NCBI GenBank assembly: GCA_003551645.1
Contig: PUND01000054.1
Location: 1-43,244, forward strand
DNA: 43,244 nucleotides
Origin: Phycisphaerae bacterium
GTDB taxonomy: Bacteria > Planctomycetota > Phycisphaerae > SM23-33
Reading direction: 5' to 3'
Shown here: in pieces, positions 8,235-16,685 of the stretch
Layout: every line of letters starts with the position of its first letter
Position numbering within the stretch: the first letter of the stretch is position 1
Position numbers and translations under genes: made by a program
The notes under the pieces: generated by a model
The model's database searches: none
What the model saw: only the letters and a program-made list of their open reading frames with translations
Told to the model about the DNA's origin: nothing

Positions 8235-9599
8235 TCACTGTTCGGATTCGTTCGTGCGGTCCTCCCGCCGCAATCTCAGCTTTCTCGCCCAGTCGAGGTA
8301 AGCGGCGATGTGCTTCTCGTAACCGCGCTCGGTGGGCGAGTAATAGGTCCGCTCGACGCCGAGGTAGTCCTGGTCCGGGCTGACGCCGCCGGGGTGGTCA
8401 TGACTGTACTGGTAACCGACGGAATGCCCGAACTGCTCGGCCATGCCGGGGTGCGGGGCGTTCCGCAGGTGCATGGGGACCGGCCGGGTGCGGTTTTCCT
8501 TCACGTCGGCGGTCGCCTGCCAGATGGCCATCGCCGAGGCGTTGGACTTCGGAGCGCAGGCCATGTAGACAACCGCCTGGGCGAGCGTCAACTGGGCTTC
8601 CGGCATGCCGATGCGGTCCACGATGTCGTAGGCGGCGGAGGCGACGGTTATCGCCCGCGGGTCGGCGTTGCCGATGTCCTCGCTGGCCAGTATCGCCACC
8701 CGACGCGCGATGAACCGCGGGTCCTCCCCGGCCACCAGCATCCGGGCCAGCCAGTAAACCGCGGCGTCGGGGTCGCTGCCTCGCATCGACTTTATCAGGG
8801 CGCTGGCGGCGTCGTAGTGCATGTCGCCGGCGCGGTCGTACTGTACGGCCTTCTGCTGGATGGACTCCTGGGCGACTTCCAGATCGAAGCGAATCTCGGC
8901 CGATGCATCCCCGGCGGCCTTCGCCTGGCTGAGCACGCCGACCTCCAGTGCGGTAAGCGCCCTTCGCGCATCCCCGTCGCTGACGGTGGCCAGGTGTTGA
9001 AGCGCCTCGTCGGTCGCACGGACGTTGTATCGGCCCAGGCCGCGCTGCTTGTCCGAAAGCGCCCGGCCGAGAAGCTCGATTATCTGTTCTTCGCCGAGCG
9101 GCTCGAACCGGAAGATGGTCGAGCGGCTCAGCAGCGGTGAGTTGATGGTGAAAAACGGGTTCTCCGTCGTCGCGCCGATGAGGATTATGGTCCCGGTTTC
9201 CACATCGTTGAGCAGCACATCCTGCTGGGCGCGGTTGAAGCGGTGCAGCTCGTCTATGAACAGCACCGTCCGCCTGCCGCCGGAAGCCAGCGTCGCCCGG
9301 GCCTGGTCGATAATCTCACGGACCTCCTTGACGGAGGTCGATGCGCCGTTGACCCAGCGGAACTCGCATTTGCACGTTTCGGCGATGACGTACGCCAGCG
9401 TGGTCTTTCCGCTGCCGGGAGGCCCGTGGAAGACCACCGACGAGAGCGAGTCGGCCTCAAGCATCCTGCGGAGCATCTTGCCAGGTCCGAGGAAATGCTC
9501 CTGGCCCAGCACCTCGTCGATGGAGCCGGGGCGCATCCGCGCCGCAAGCGGGGCGTTTTCGGCGATGGCCTTTTCCTCGGATTGTCTGAATAGGTTCAT
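8235..9599 (-). CDS. rarA: Replication-associated recombination ATPase RarA (MgsA)
   Basis: The 454-residue AAA+ ATPase belongs to the RarA/MgsA/WRNIP1 family, which acts at stalled replication forks and interacts with single-strand binding protein and polymerase. Walker A is GPPGSGKTT at residues 59-67 and Walker B is VLFIDELHR at about 112-120. Sensor 1 is in IGATTENP, and the arginine-finger region is LLSRSTIFRF. The C-terminal MgsA domain includes DPDAAVYWLARML, EDIGNADP and HLRNAP. It is full length. A probable promoter lies just upstream on the same strand. Confidence 0.95.
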   Translation of the reverse strand: MNLFRQSEEKAIAENAPLAARMRPGSIDEVLGQEHFLGPGKMLRRMLEADSLSSVVFHGPPGSGKTTLAYVIAETCKCEFRWVNGASTSVKEVREIIDQARATLASGGRRTVLFIDELHRFNRAQQDVLLNDVETGTIILIGATTENPFFTINSPLLSRSTIFRFEPLGEEQIIELLGRALSDKQRGLGRYNVRATDEALQHLATVSDGDARRALTALEVGVLSQAKAAGDASAEIRFDLEVAQESIQQKAVQYDRAGDMHYDAASALIKSMRGSDPDAAVYWLARMLVAGEDPRFIARRVAILASEDIGNADPRAITVASAAYDIVDRIGMPEAQLTLAQAVVYMACAPKSNASAMAIWQATADVKENRTRPVPMHLRNAPHPGMAEQFGHSVGYQYSHDHPGGVSPDQDYLGVERTYYSPTERGYEKHIAAYLDWARKLRLRREDRTNESEQ

Positions 9600-9626
9600 T
9601 GTGCCCGGTAGCCCGAAGGTGAGCCG

Positions 9627-9655
9627 ATTATAGGGCGGATGCCCCCGCCGGGCAA
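9627..9655 (-). promoter_or_regulatory. Candidate promoter for rarA
   Basis: Read on the minus strand, TTGCCC (9650-9655) and a perfect TATAAT (9627-9632) are separated by 17 bases. Transcription would start about 20 bases before the rarA ATG. Confidence 0.5.
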
Positions 9656-9811
9656 AAGACGCTCAAGCTCCGATTGCCGGTCCCATCGCGAATGGTCCGG
9701 TCGGGGGCATGTCGGCGGGGTATGGTCCTTTCCTGCGGCATATTTCTGGCCGGTGGCGACTGGCGCATCGTATGTTTCCTGCGGAAAGTGTCCCCTTGAA
9801 AGGATGCCGCC

Positions 9812-11182
9812 ATGTTTGCTCAAAGCCGTGGTGTCCGTGTCGGCGGATTCGTCTCAATTCAGGCGGTTTTCATAGTGCTTGTCTTCGCGGCGGTGGCGGT
9901 GGCGCACTACTGGTCGGCCACCAAGGGTCTGCAACAAAGCCGGAACCAGTCCCATATCCAGTCGGCCTCGCTGGAGGCCGAGAGCGGCGTCGAGTTCCTG
10001 ATACACCTGCTCAAACAGAAGACCGTCCCGGGCGATGCCTCCGGAAGGGATCTGCTTGACGCGGTGTATCATAACCTCGCGGAGCAACTGGACGGTACGG
10101 CCACTCTCGGCGGAGACAGGGTCAAGCGCACGGGCTGGCAGATAGTCATCCCGCCGGTGTATGGGAACCCCGCCGGCGGACGCTTCACGACGGTTATCGA
10201 ACTCGACGGCGACAAGTCCCTGATCGCCAGGGTTACCGGCGATTACGCCAGTGTGAGCCGAACTATACGGCTGACTTTCGATGCGGTCCGCCAGTCGCAT
10301 CCGATGTTCCGATACGGCATCGCCGCCCAGGGACCGGTCGCGCTGGAGCACAACGTGGCGGTCCGAGGGGCCAACGCGCCGTGGGAGGCGGACCTGTTCT
10401 CGGCCTGGCCGGACCTGGCGTTTCGACTTGAAGGGTCGCTGTCGCTGGACGGCGACATTTACGCCGGCGCCGACGGCGCGACCGTAAACGTCAACGGCGA
10501 CGGGACCATCGGCGAGACGAGCATGTCGGACCCGGCGGTGATGGACCACGTGCACCTTGGCGTAGGGGATACGGCCTTTCCGGAAATCGACATCTCGCCT
10601 TTCACGCCTTACGCGACGAACGTTGTGGATTCCGATACGAGGACGAACCAGGGCGGCGTGTTTGAGAACATTCGCATCGTCTCCGGAGCGAACCCGTCTT
10701 TTGAGGGCGGCGCCGAACTGAGGGGCGTAATCTATGTCGAGCCGGGCAACGAGGTGAAGTTTTCCGACAACGTCAGCATCACCGGCATCATCGTCACCGA
10801 ACAGGGCGACCCCGGCCACGACGAGATCAAATTCGAGCACGCCGCGAAGTTCGCCGGTCTGGATGAGTTGCCCGATACCGAGCAGTGGACGGAGCTGCGA
10901 GATCTGGCGGGTGCTTTTCTGCTGGCGCCCGGGTTCCGGGTGCACTTCGAGCATGACACCGGCGCCATCGGCGGAGCGATTGCGGCCGACTACTTCAAGT
11001 TCGAGCACAACTTCGACGGAAGCATCAAGGGCGGAATCTACTCTTACGGAACGGTGGAGATGAAGGCCGAGCATGAAGCCAGCTTCACCATAGACCGCTC
11101 CGGAATCGACGGACTGGCGCCCATCGGCTTCGTTGTGCCCAAGCTGCTTTGCCCGGTGGCGTCGAGCTATACCGAGCTGTAG
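9812..11182 (+). CDS. Pseudopilin-like (PilX-like) secreted protein, paralog A
   Basis: This 456-residue protein is of unknown function. Its N-terminus has a class III prepilin-like pattern: GGF at residues 11-13 followed by a hydrophobic helix (SIQAVFIVLVFAAVAVAHYW), without the usual Glu at mature position 5. Next comes the EAESGVEF segment typical of PilX/GspK-like minor pilins. The C-terminal 300 residues look like a glycine-rich beta-solenoid in which short turns recur: LEHN, FEHA, FEHD, FEHN and AEHE. A DHVHLG motif lies at about 245-250. Its closest relative in view is the next gene, and both share PYATxxVDxxTRTN and LPDTxxxxxLRDLxGAF. A role in a type IV pilus or secretion structure is only inferred from the N-terminus. 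The ribosome site is AAAGGA. Confidence 0.7.
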   Translation: MFAQSRGVRVGGFVSIQAVFIVLVFAAVAVAHYWSATKGLQQSRNQSHIQSASLEAESGVEFLIHLLKQKTVPGDASGRDLLDAVYHNLAEQLDGTATLGGDRVKRTGWQIVIPPVYGNPAGGRFTTVIELDGDKSLIARVTGDYASVSRTIRLTFDAVRQSHPMFRYGIAAQGPVALEHNVAVRGANAPWEADLFSAWPDLAFRLEGSLSLDGDIYAGADGATVNVNGDGTIGETSMSDPAVMDHVHLGVGDTAFPEIDISPFTPYATNVVDSDTRTNQGGVFENIRIVSGANPSFEGGAELRGVIYVEPGNEVKFSDNVSITGIIVTEQGDPGHDEIKFEHAAKFAGLDELPDTEQWTELRDLAGAFLLAPGFRVHFEHDTGAIGGAIAADYFKFEHNFDGSIKGGIYSYGTVEMKAEHEASFTIDRSGIDGLAPIGFVVPKLLCPVASSYTEL

Positions 11183-11298
11183 AGGGCGCCCCGCCGGCTC
11201 TGTGGCGGCAGGTTCGCGGCTGAGGGCGTTTCGGGTTTTCCAGAGCGGGCATTTGCCCGGTGCGGAGGGTGAATCGTAGCTTCCTTCAAGGGAAAGTT

Positions 11299-12684
11299 AT
11301 GGAGAGGCAGGTGTCACCGGTGAAGACACAGGCAACCCGAAAACGCGGCTTCGCATCGCTGCTGGTGCTGATGCTTGTCGGTGTGTTCGCGGCGCTGTCC
11401 ACGGCGCATTTTTACAGCGCGACCATCTCGCTGCGGCAGAGCCAGAGCCAGGCCGACGTACAGGCCGCCACTATGGAGGCCGAGAGCGGGCTGGAGTTCT
11501 ACCGCTGTATTATCGAGGACCTGGGCTTGTCCAACGGCCTGGAAGGCCAGGACTTGATGGACGAGGTTTATCAGAAGCTGTCAGAGCGGGCCGAGATCAC
11601 TGGCAACCTGAACGGGCAGCAGTTGACGTATGACGGAACAAGCATTCGTATCCCTGCTGTGAACATCGACGGAAAAAACTCATTCGCGACGAGGATAAAG
11701 CTTGTCGGCCCGGACATGCTACTTGTCCGAACGGAGGGGCGCGCTGGCGACGTATCTCGAAGCATCGCCGTGAACGCCGTTCTCCAGGATTCGGCGGCCA
11801 TGTGTCCGGCGCACGGAATAGTCAGCAGGGGCAGAATCTCCGTGACGGGCAACGCCCGTGTCAGCGGGGCGAACACCGCCTCCGAAGGTAGCATCTACAC
11901 AGCTACGCAAGATGCGAACGCGCTTACGATGATTGGCAACACCGACGTCGATGGCGAATTCTATGCCACCAATCCGGATGGGTATGCCACACTGATCGGC
12001 AACGTCTCAGTAGGAGGCGGCAGGGGAAACGCCGCGCACGACCATGTGCATTTCGGTGTGCCTCCGTTCGAGATACCCGACGTGGATCCGACGGTGTTCG
12101 AGCCGTACGCCACTGAAACCGTGGACCATACTACAAGAACCAACGGAAACCTGACTTTTCATAATATCAGGATAAGAGCCAATACTAACCCCACCTTTTC
12201 GGGCAATATCACGATCAGAGGCGTTGTTTACGTTGAGAAACCGAACCAGGTTACGTTTACGGGAAACCTGGACATGACCGGCACTATCGTGGCTGATTCG
12301 GGGCACGAGAATCCTGGAAATGGGAATCAGATAAACTTCAGGGGCAACACCTCATCTCGTGGAGTCGAGGACCTGCCTGATACGCCCGAGTTTGCCGGCC
12401 TGAGGGATCTTGAAGGGGCCTTTATGCTGACGCCTGGGTTTGAAGCCGAGTTCACCGGCAACTTCGGTGTGGTTAACGGGGTGATGGCCGCAAACTCTTT
12501 CGATTTCACCGGCAACGCCGGCGGAACAATCAAAGGGTCCCTTATACAGTACGGTGACAACGTATTGGATCTTACCGGCAATAGCGGATTGACTTTCGAC
12601 CACCAGACGTATACCGACCCCATACCCGGCCTAGTCGCATCCTCAAGACTCGTATTCATGCCGGGCACTTACAGCGAATGGTAG
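11299..12684 (+). CDS. Pseudopilin-like (PilX-like) secreted protein, paralog B
   Basis: This 461-residue paralog of the preceding gene has a basic leader (TRKRGF, with the G/F prepilin-type junction at residues 17-18). A transmembrane helix (ASLLVLMLVGVFAALSTAHF) and EAESGLEF follow. The solenoid-like region repeats a T-G-N turn: VTGN, IGN, LIGN, FSGN, FTGN, FRGN, FTGN, FTGN and LTGN. These occupy positions where paralog A has E-H-N/D. DHVHFG is at about 248-253. The ATG at 11299 after AAGGGA is preferred over an upstream GTG at 11260. Its codon use is less GC-biased than that of its neighbours in the second half. Function is unknown. An extracellular or periplasmic location is inferred. Confidence 0.7.
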   Translation: MERQVSPVKTQATRKRGFASLLVLMLVGVFAALSTAHFYSATISLRQSQSQADVQAATMEAESGLEFYRCIIEDLGLSNGLEGQDLMDEVYQKLSERAEITGNLNGQQLTYDGTSIRIPAVNIDGKNSFATRIKLVGPDMLLVRTEGRAGDVSRSIAVNAVLQDSAAMCPAHGIVSRGRISVTGNARVSGANTASEGSIYTATQDANALTMIGNTDVDGEFYATNPDGYATLIGNVSVGGGRGNAAHDHVHFGVPPFEIPDVDPTVFEPYATETVDHTTRTNGNLTFHNIRIRANTNPTFSGNITIRGVVYVEKPNQVTFTGNLDMTGTIVADSGHENPGNGNQINFRGNTSSRGVEDLPDTPEFAGLRDLEGAFMLTPGFEAEFTGNFGVVNGVMAANSFDFTGNAGGTIKGSLIQYGDNVLDLTGNSGLTFDHQTYTDPIPGLVASSRLVFMPGTYSEW

Positions 12685-12730
12685 CCGAGCGTACCTTATA
12701 TCCGGTGCGGGGACACTGTGGCGCTGGTAA

Positions 12731-12811
12731 ACCCTCGACACAAACCCGCCTCCGGGGTTTGTCCTGCCGATTGTCCTCAGCCCTGTGCCGGGCAGCTACA
12801 CGGAATATTGA
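12731..12811 (+). pseudogene. C-terminal remnant of a third pseudopilin-like paralog
   Basis: Right after an in-frame TAA, 26 codons read TLDTNPPPGFVLPIVLSP then VPGSYTEY and a TGA stop. The last 18 residues match the end of paralog A (GFVVPKLLCPVASSYTEL) at 11 of 18 positions without gaps, and the PGSYTEY end also resembles PGTYSEW of paralog B. No start or upstream homologous part exists, so this is the tail left from a deleted third copy. A stem (ACAAACCC / GGGTTTGT, 12740-12762) lies inside it and may terminate transcription from paralog B. Confidence 0.7.
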
Positions 12812-13031
12812 GGCATCGTCGAACCCGCCGTCGCCGGGGGCTGTAGAATCTCCGTGAATCGGTTCGGCTGCGAACGGGCATATCCAACCCCAAGCGGGTC
12901 GAGAACGGCTCCGGACCTGCCGATAGCACCATTATTGCGGGTCGGCCGACTATGCTGTAACGTCGTCGCGAGCCGGGTTGCCCATAGCAGGTCGGCTTGA
13001 GCCGAACCGAGCCATGTGACGGAGGCCTCAT

Positions 13032-14873
13032 ATGTGCGGAATCGTCGGTTACGTCGGGAGTAAGAATGCTTGTCCGGTGCTGCTTGAGGGGCTGAAGCGG
13101 CTTGAGTATCGCGGATATGACTCCGCCGGAGTCTGCGTGGTCGGCGACGGACAGTTGCAGATCCGCAAGAGCCAGGGCAGGGTCGGCGTTGTGGAGCGGC
13201 AGGTGCTGGACGATCAGGAGATGCGTCCGGCGACCGTGGGCATCGCCCATACCCGCTGGGCGACGCACGGCGAGCCGAACGAGCCGAACGCCCACCCCCA
13301 CGCCGACGATACCGGGCGTATCGCGATCGTCCACAACGGCATCATCGAGAACTACGCCACGCTGCGGCAGTATCTGCTCGGCAAGGGTCACACCTTTCGC
13401 AGCGAAACCGACACCGAGGTGCTCGCGATGCTCATAGGCGAGTTCTACAACGACGGGGCCGGGAGTATCGAACAGGCCGTCCGGGCGGCCTTGGGCGAAG
13501 TCACCGGGACCTACGGCATCGCGGTGGCCTGCGCGGGTGAGCCGGAAAAGCTCGTCGTCGCCCGCAAGGGCAGTCCCATAATCATCGGCGTCGGCGCCGA
13601 GGAGTACATCGTGGCCTCCGACGCATCGGCCATACTGGAGCACACGGTCAACGTCGTGTATCTCAGCGACAACGAGATGGCCGTCGTCACGCGCGACGGC
13701 CTGCGGACGCTGACGTTGGACAACGTTCCGGTCCCAAAGGAAGTCTCCCGCATAGAGTGGACCCTGGATGAGATAGCCAGGGGCGGCTACGGCCACTTCA
13801 TGGAGAAGGAGATATTCGAGCAGCCCGAATCGGTCCGCATGTGCCTCGGCGGCCGGCTCGACAAGCGGGACAGGCGCATTCAACTCGGCGGGCTGGAATC
13901 GGTCGTGCGTACGCTGGCGAGGACGAAAAAGCTCATCGTCACCGCCTGCGGCACGGCCTGGCATGCCGGGCTGGTGGGGGAGTTCCTGTTCGAGGAGCTT
14001 GCGCATATTCCCACCGAAGTCGAATACGCCAGCGAATTCCGGTACCGAAACCCGATTATCGAGGACGCCACGGGTGTCATCGCCATCAGCCAGTCCGGCG
14101 AGACCGCCGACACGCTGGCAGCCCTGCGCGAGGCCAAGGACAAGGGCGCGCTGGCGCTGGGCATCGTCAACGTGGTCGGCTCGACCATCGCCCGCGAGAC
14201 CGACGCCGGCGTGTATCTGCACGCCGGGCCGGAAATCGGTGTCGCGAGTACAAAGGCGTTCACCTGCCAGATCGTCGTCGAGACGATGATGGCGCTGATG
14301 CTCGGCCGGCGGCGGCTGATGTCGCAGCAGGCCATGGACCAGTACATTGACGAACTGGAGCGGATACCGGAGAAGATGTCACGCGTCCTGGAGCAGTCCG
14401 AGACCATCCGGCAGGTGACCGGGGAGTATATCGACCGGGAGAACTGGCTGTTTCTGGGACGCGGCTACAACTATCCCGTAGCCCTGGAAGGGGCGCTGAA
14501 GCTCAAGGAGATAAGCTACATCCACGCCGAGGGCCTGCCCGCCGCGGAGATGAAGCACGGGCCGATAGCGCTGATACACGAGGGTATGCCGGTGGTGTTC
14601 GTGGCCCCGCGGTGCGCTACCTACGACAAGGTCGTCAGCAACATCGAGGAGGTCCGCGCCCGCAAGGGCCGAATCATCGCCATCGCCACCGAGGGCGACG
14701 AGGACATCCGCCGCTACTGCGACCACGTGTTCTATATCCCGGAGGCGCCCGCGGCGCTGCAGCCGCTGCTGACGGTAATCCCGCTGCAACTGCTGGCGTT
14801 TCACGCGGCCGTTCTCCGCGGCTGCAACGTGGATAAGCCCCGAAATCTCGCCAAGAGCGTTACGGTCGAGTGA
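13032..14873 (+). CDS. glmS: Glutamine--fructose-6-phosphate aminotransferase
   Basis: The 613-residue enzyme makes glucosamine-6-phosphate from fructose-6-phosphate and glutamine, the first step to UDP-GlcNAc for peptidoglycan and LPS. The N-terminal glutaminase domain starts MCGIVGYVG, with Cys2 as nucleophile after Met removal, and includes RLEYRGYDSAG and HTRWATHGEPNE. Two SIS domains follow, with TACGTAWHAGLV, ISQSGETADT and STKAFTCQ. The C-terminal end is PRNLAKSVTVE, the usual decapeptide-type tail. Length is standard. I saw no glmS ribozyme core in the 220 bases upstream, consistent with its absence outside Gram-positive groups. Confidence 0.97.
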   Translation: MCGIVGYVGSKNACPVLLEGLKRLEYRGYDSAGVCVVGDGQLQIRKSQGRVGVVERQVLDDQEMRPATVGIAHTRWATHGEPNEPNAHPHADDTGRIAIVHNGIIENYATLRQYLLGKGHTFRSETDTEVLAMLIGEFYNDGAGSIEQAVRAALGEVTGTYGIAVACAGEPEKLVVARKGSPIIIGVGAEEYIVASDASAILEHTVNVVYLSDNEMAVVTRDGLRTLTLDNVPVPKEVSRIEWTLDEIARGGYGHFMEKEIFEQPESVRMCLGGRLDKRDRRIQLGGLESVVRTLARTKKLIVTACGTAWHAGLVGEFLFEELAHIPTEVEYASEFRYRNPIIEDATGVIAISQSGETADTLAALREAKDKGALALGIVNVVGSTIARETDAGVYLHAGPEIGVASTKAFTCQIVVETMMALMLGRRRLMSQQAMDQYIDELERIPEKMSRVLEQSETIRQVTGEYIDRENWLFLGRGYNYPVALEGALKLKEISYIHAEGLPAAEMKHGPIALIHEGMPVVFVAPRCATYDKVVSNIEEVRARKGRIIAIATEGDEDIRRYCDHVFYIPEAPAALQPLLTVIPLQLLAFHAAVLRGCNVDKPRNLAKSVTVE

Positions 14874-14923
14874 TTGCCGAAAACCGGTTTGCGATTGTCG
14901 GTTGAACGTCGGCGGGCGACGCT

Positions 14924-16168
14924 TCAGGTAAAGAACTCGACCAGCGCCTCGGCCGCCTGGCGGGCGAACTGTTGCGGATGGTGGGGGGCGTACGGCTCGT
15001 ATTCCCGTTTTTCACGGTTCCACCACATGTGGCGGCTGAACTCCACCGTATGAGCAAGCGGCGTTCCAGCCAGGTCAATGAAGAATGCCTTGAAGGAGCT
15101 TCCTCCCGTGGAGTGCCACCAGTAGTTGCCGGGTTTCTCGTGGTCGGTTCGGGCGTACATGTGGTCCACGAACTCCTTCTGCCGCTCGACGGCCCCGGCG
15201 CCGTCGCTTTCGTCGGCCCCCACTGTGTAGGCCCCACCGGAGTCGTGGGCCATGTGCCAGCCGTTGTGCAGGTCAAGCCCGGCGACATAACTTCTTCCGG
15301 AACCGGCCTGTTGCCGGAGGAAGTCCTGCACGGCGCGGACTTCCGGCCAGGTGCGGTCCTTCCAGTCGCGGTTGGGGTTTTTGCTTCGCAGGTCTTCGAC
15401 CGGTCGCGGGTCCAGCAGCAGGGCCGGCCCGTAATAGACCGCATCCACATCCACCGCCGGCACGAAGTGGAATGCGAGGTTCCTCCGCAGCTCGCGGCCG
15501 GGGGCGCCGTCAAGGAGGTGGCGGACCATCGCGTCAACCACCAGCGGGCCGCTGAATTCGGTTATGTGCTGATAGGCCTGTATGTAAACGGTCGGGGCGT
15601 CCGCTCCGGCGTCGGATTCCAGCACGACGGCCGCCACAGGCAGCCCGGCCTGGGAAAGCCCGATCTGCTTCACGCAGCCGGGTTCGGTGGTCTCGGCGTC
15701 GGCCAGCAGTTCCGCGTGACGGGCGGCGGTATAAGGCATCTGCGTGGCGAGGTAGATGTCGCCGCCCGTTCCCGAGATCGGCACGGTTACGGTCTGGTCG
15801 CCGGTAAGCTCGACGTTCTCGGCCGGTCGGAAGGTCCGCATATCGTCGCCGAGCAGACAGGTGTGCGGCAGGACCTTCGCGAACGAATCGTATTGTGTCT
15901 CTCGCTCAAGGGTCTCCTGGTCGGCGCTCGGGAGGTCCTCGGCGGTAAGCTTCGACGGCCAGCGGAGGTCGAGTGTTATCTGTTCGCCGGCGGGCAGGCC
16001 TTCGACGCGGGCGCAGAAGTGGAACCACTGGCAGCCGGAGCGGGAGGCGTAGGGCCGGCAGCGGAAGCGTTTGTCGTCGATGCGCTCCACGCGGCAGCAG
16101 GTTCCGCCGGGGAAGTTGAAGGAGACGCGGATGCCGTCTGGCCATTGATGATCATTTTGTCTGGACAT
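14924..16168 (-). CDS. M14-family zinc carboxypeptidase-like protein
   Basis: The 414-residue protein has an N-terminal beta-rich domain (about 1-150) like that of cytosolic carboxypeptidases, then an M14 peptidase domain. Putative zinc ligands are His201 and Glu204 in QHITE and His301 in DLHNGWH. NPNRDW at 264-269 fits the substrate-binding loop, and Glu376 in HTVEFS is the likely catalytic base. No signal peptide is seen, so it should act in the cytoplasm. It is convergent with glmS. The preferred substrate, peptidoglycan peptide or protein C-terminus, cannot be told from the sequence. Confidence 0.82.
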   Translation of the reverse strand: MSRQNDHQWPDGIRVSFNFPGGTCCRVERIDDKRFRCRPYASRSGCQWFHFCARVEGLPAGEQITLDLRWPSKLTAEDLPSADQETLERETQYDSFAKVLPHTCLLGDDMRTFRPAENVELTGDQTVTVPISGTGGDIYLATQMPYTAARHAELLADAETTEPGCVKQIGLSQAGLPVAAVVLESDAGADAPTVYIQAYQHITEFSGPLVVDAMVRHLLDGAPGRELRRNLAFHFVPAVDVDAVYYGPALLLDPRPVEDLRSKNPNRDWKDRTWPEVRAVQDFLRQQAGSGRSYVAGLDLHNGWHMAHDSGGAYTVGADESDGAGAVERQKEFVDHMYARTDHEKPGNYWWHSTGGSSFKAFFIDLAGTPLAHTVEFSRHMWWNREKREYEPYAPHHPQQFARQAAEALVEFFT

Positions 16169-16279
16169 GCCGGATATTTACAATATGCTTGGGGCGGTTT
16201 CCAGCATCGTCTGGCGCCGGCATGGGTCGTGCGGCGGAGTAGCATGCGGAAAAGTTTTCGGCTTCCGCGAAAAAACCTT

Positions 16280-16307
16280 TTGACAGGTTTTCCGGTCTGT
16301 GTATATT
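16280..16307 (+). promoter_or_regulatory. Promoter for the tRNA-Thr/tuf transcript
   Basis: A perfect TTGACA (16280-16285) and TATATT (16302-16307) are 16 bases apart, about 78 bases before tRNA-Thr. A second TTGACA at 16593, between the tRNA and tuf, has no good -10 partner. Confidence 0.7.
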
Positions 16308-16384
16308 GAACGGTCCGTTTTCCGGCCTATGGAACCCGTACACCCTTAGCGGATGGGTGCGGAGTTGTGGCCGGCTGACCGCCC

Positions 16385-16456
<72 letters not shown>

Positions 16457-16685
16457 TGGTAGCGGCCGGCGCCGGCCGCCGAGTACAAAGAATCGCATGG
16501 GCGCGCAACAAGCCGTCAGGGCTTGTGCCCATTGCGGCAGCAAGACTGTTCCGGGCAGATGTGGTCGTATGACCGTGTTTGCCGGAAGGCGTTTGACAGG
16601 CAGTGTCGCGGGCAGGTTGGATAAGAGGCCCGCGAACGTACAAAGAACACTAGGGCAATTTCACCAGGCAAGAGGAGCACTAGGA

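Noticed and set aside
12812-13031. glmS ribozyme upstream of glmS
   Set aside because: The conserved ribozyme core was not seen.
12777-14222. Long minus-strand open frame opposite glmS
   Set aside because: Antisense shadow of a highly conserved gene in GC-rich DNA, with no recognisable domain.
16497-16685. In-frame N-terminal extension of tuf
   Set aside because: No EF-Tu homology, and a strong ribosome site sits before the standard start.
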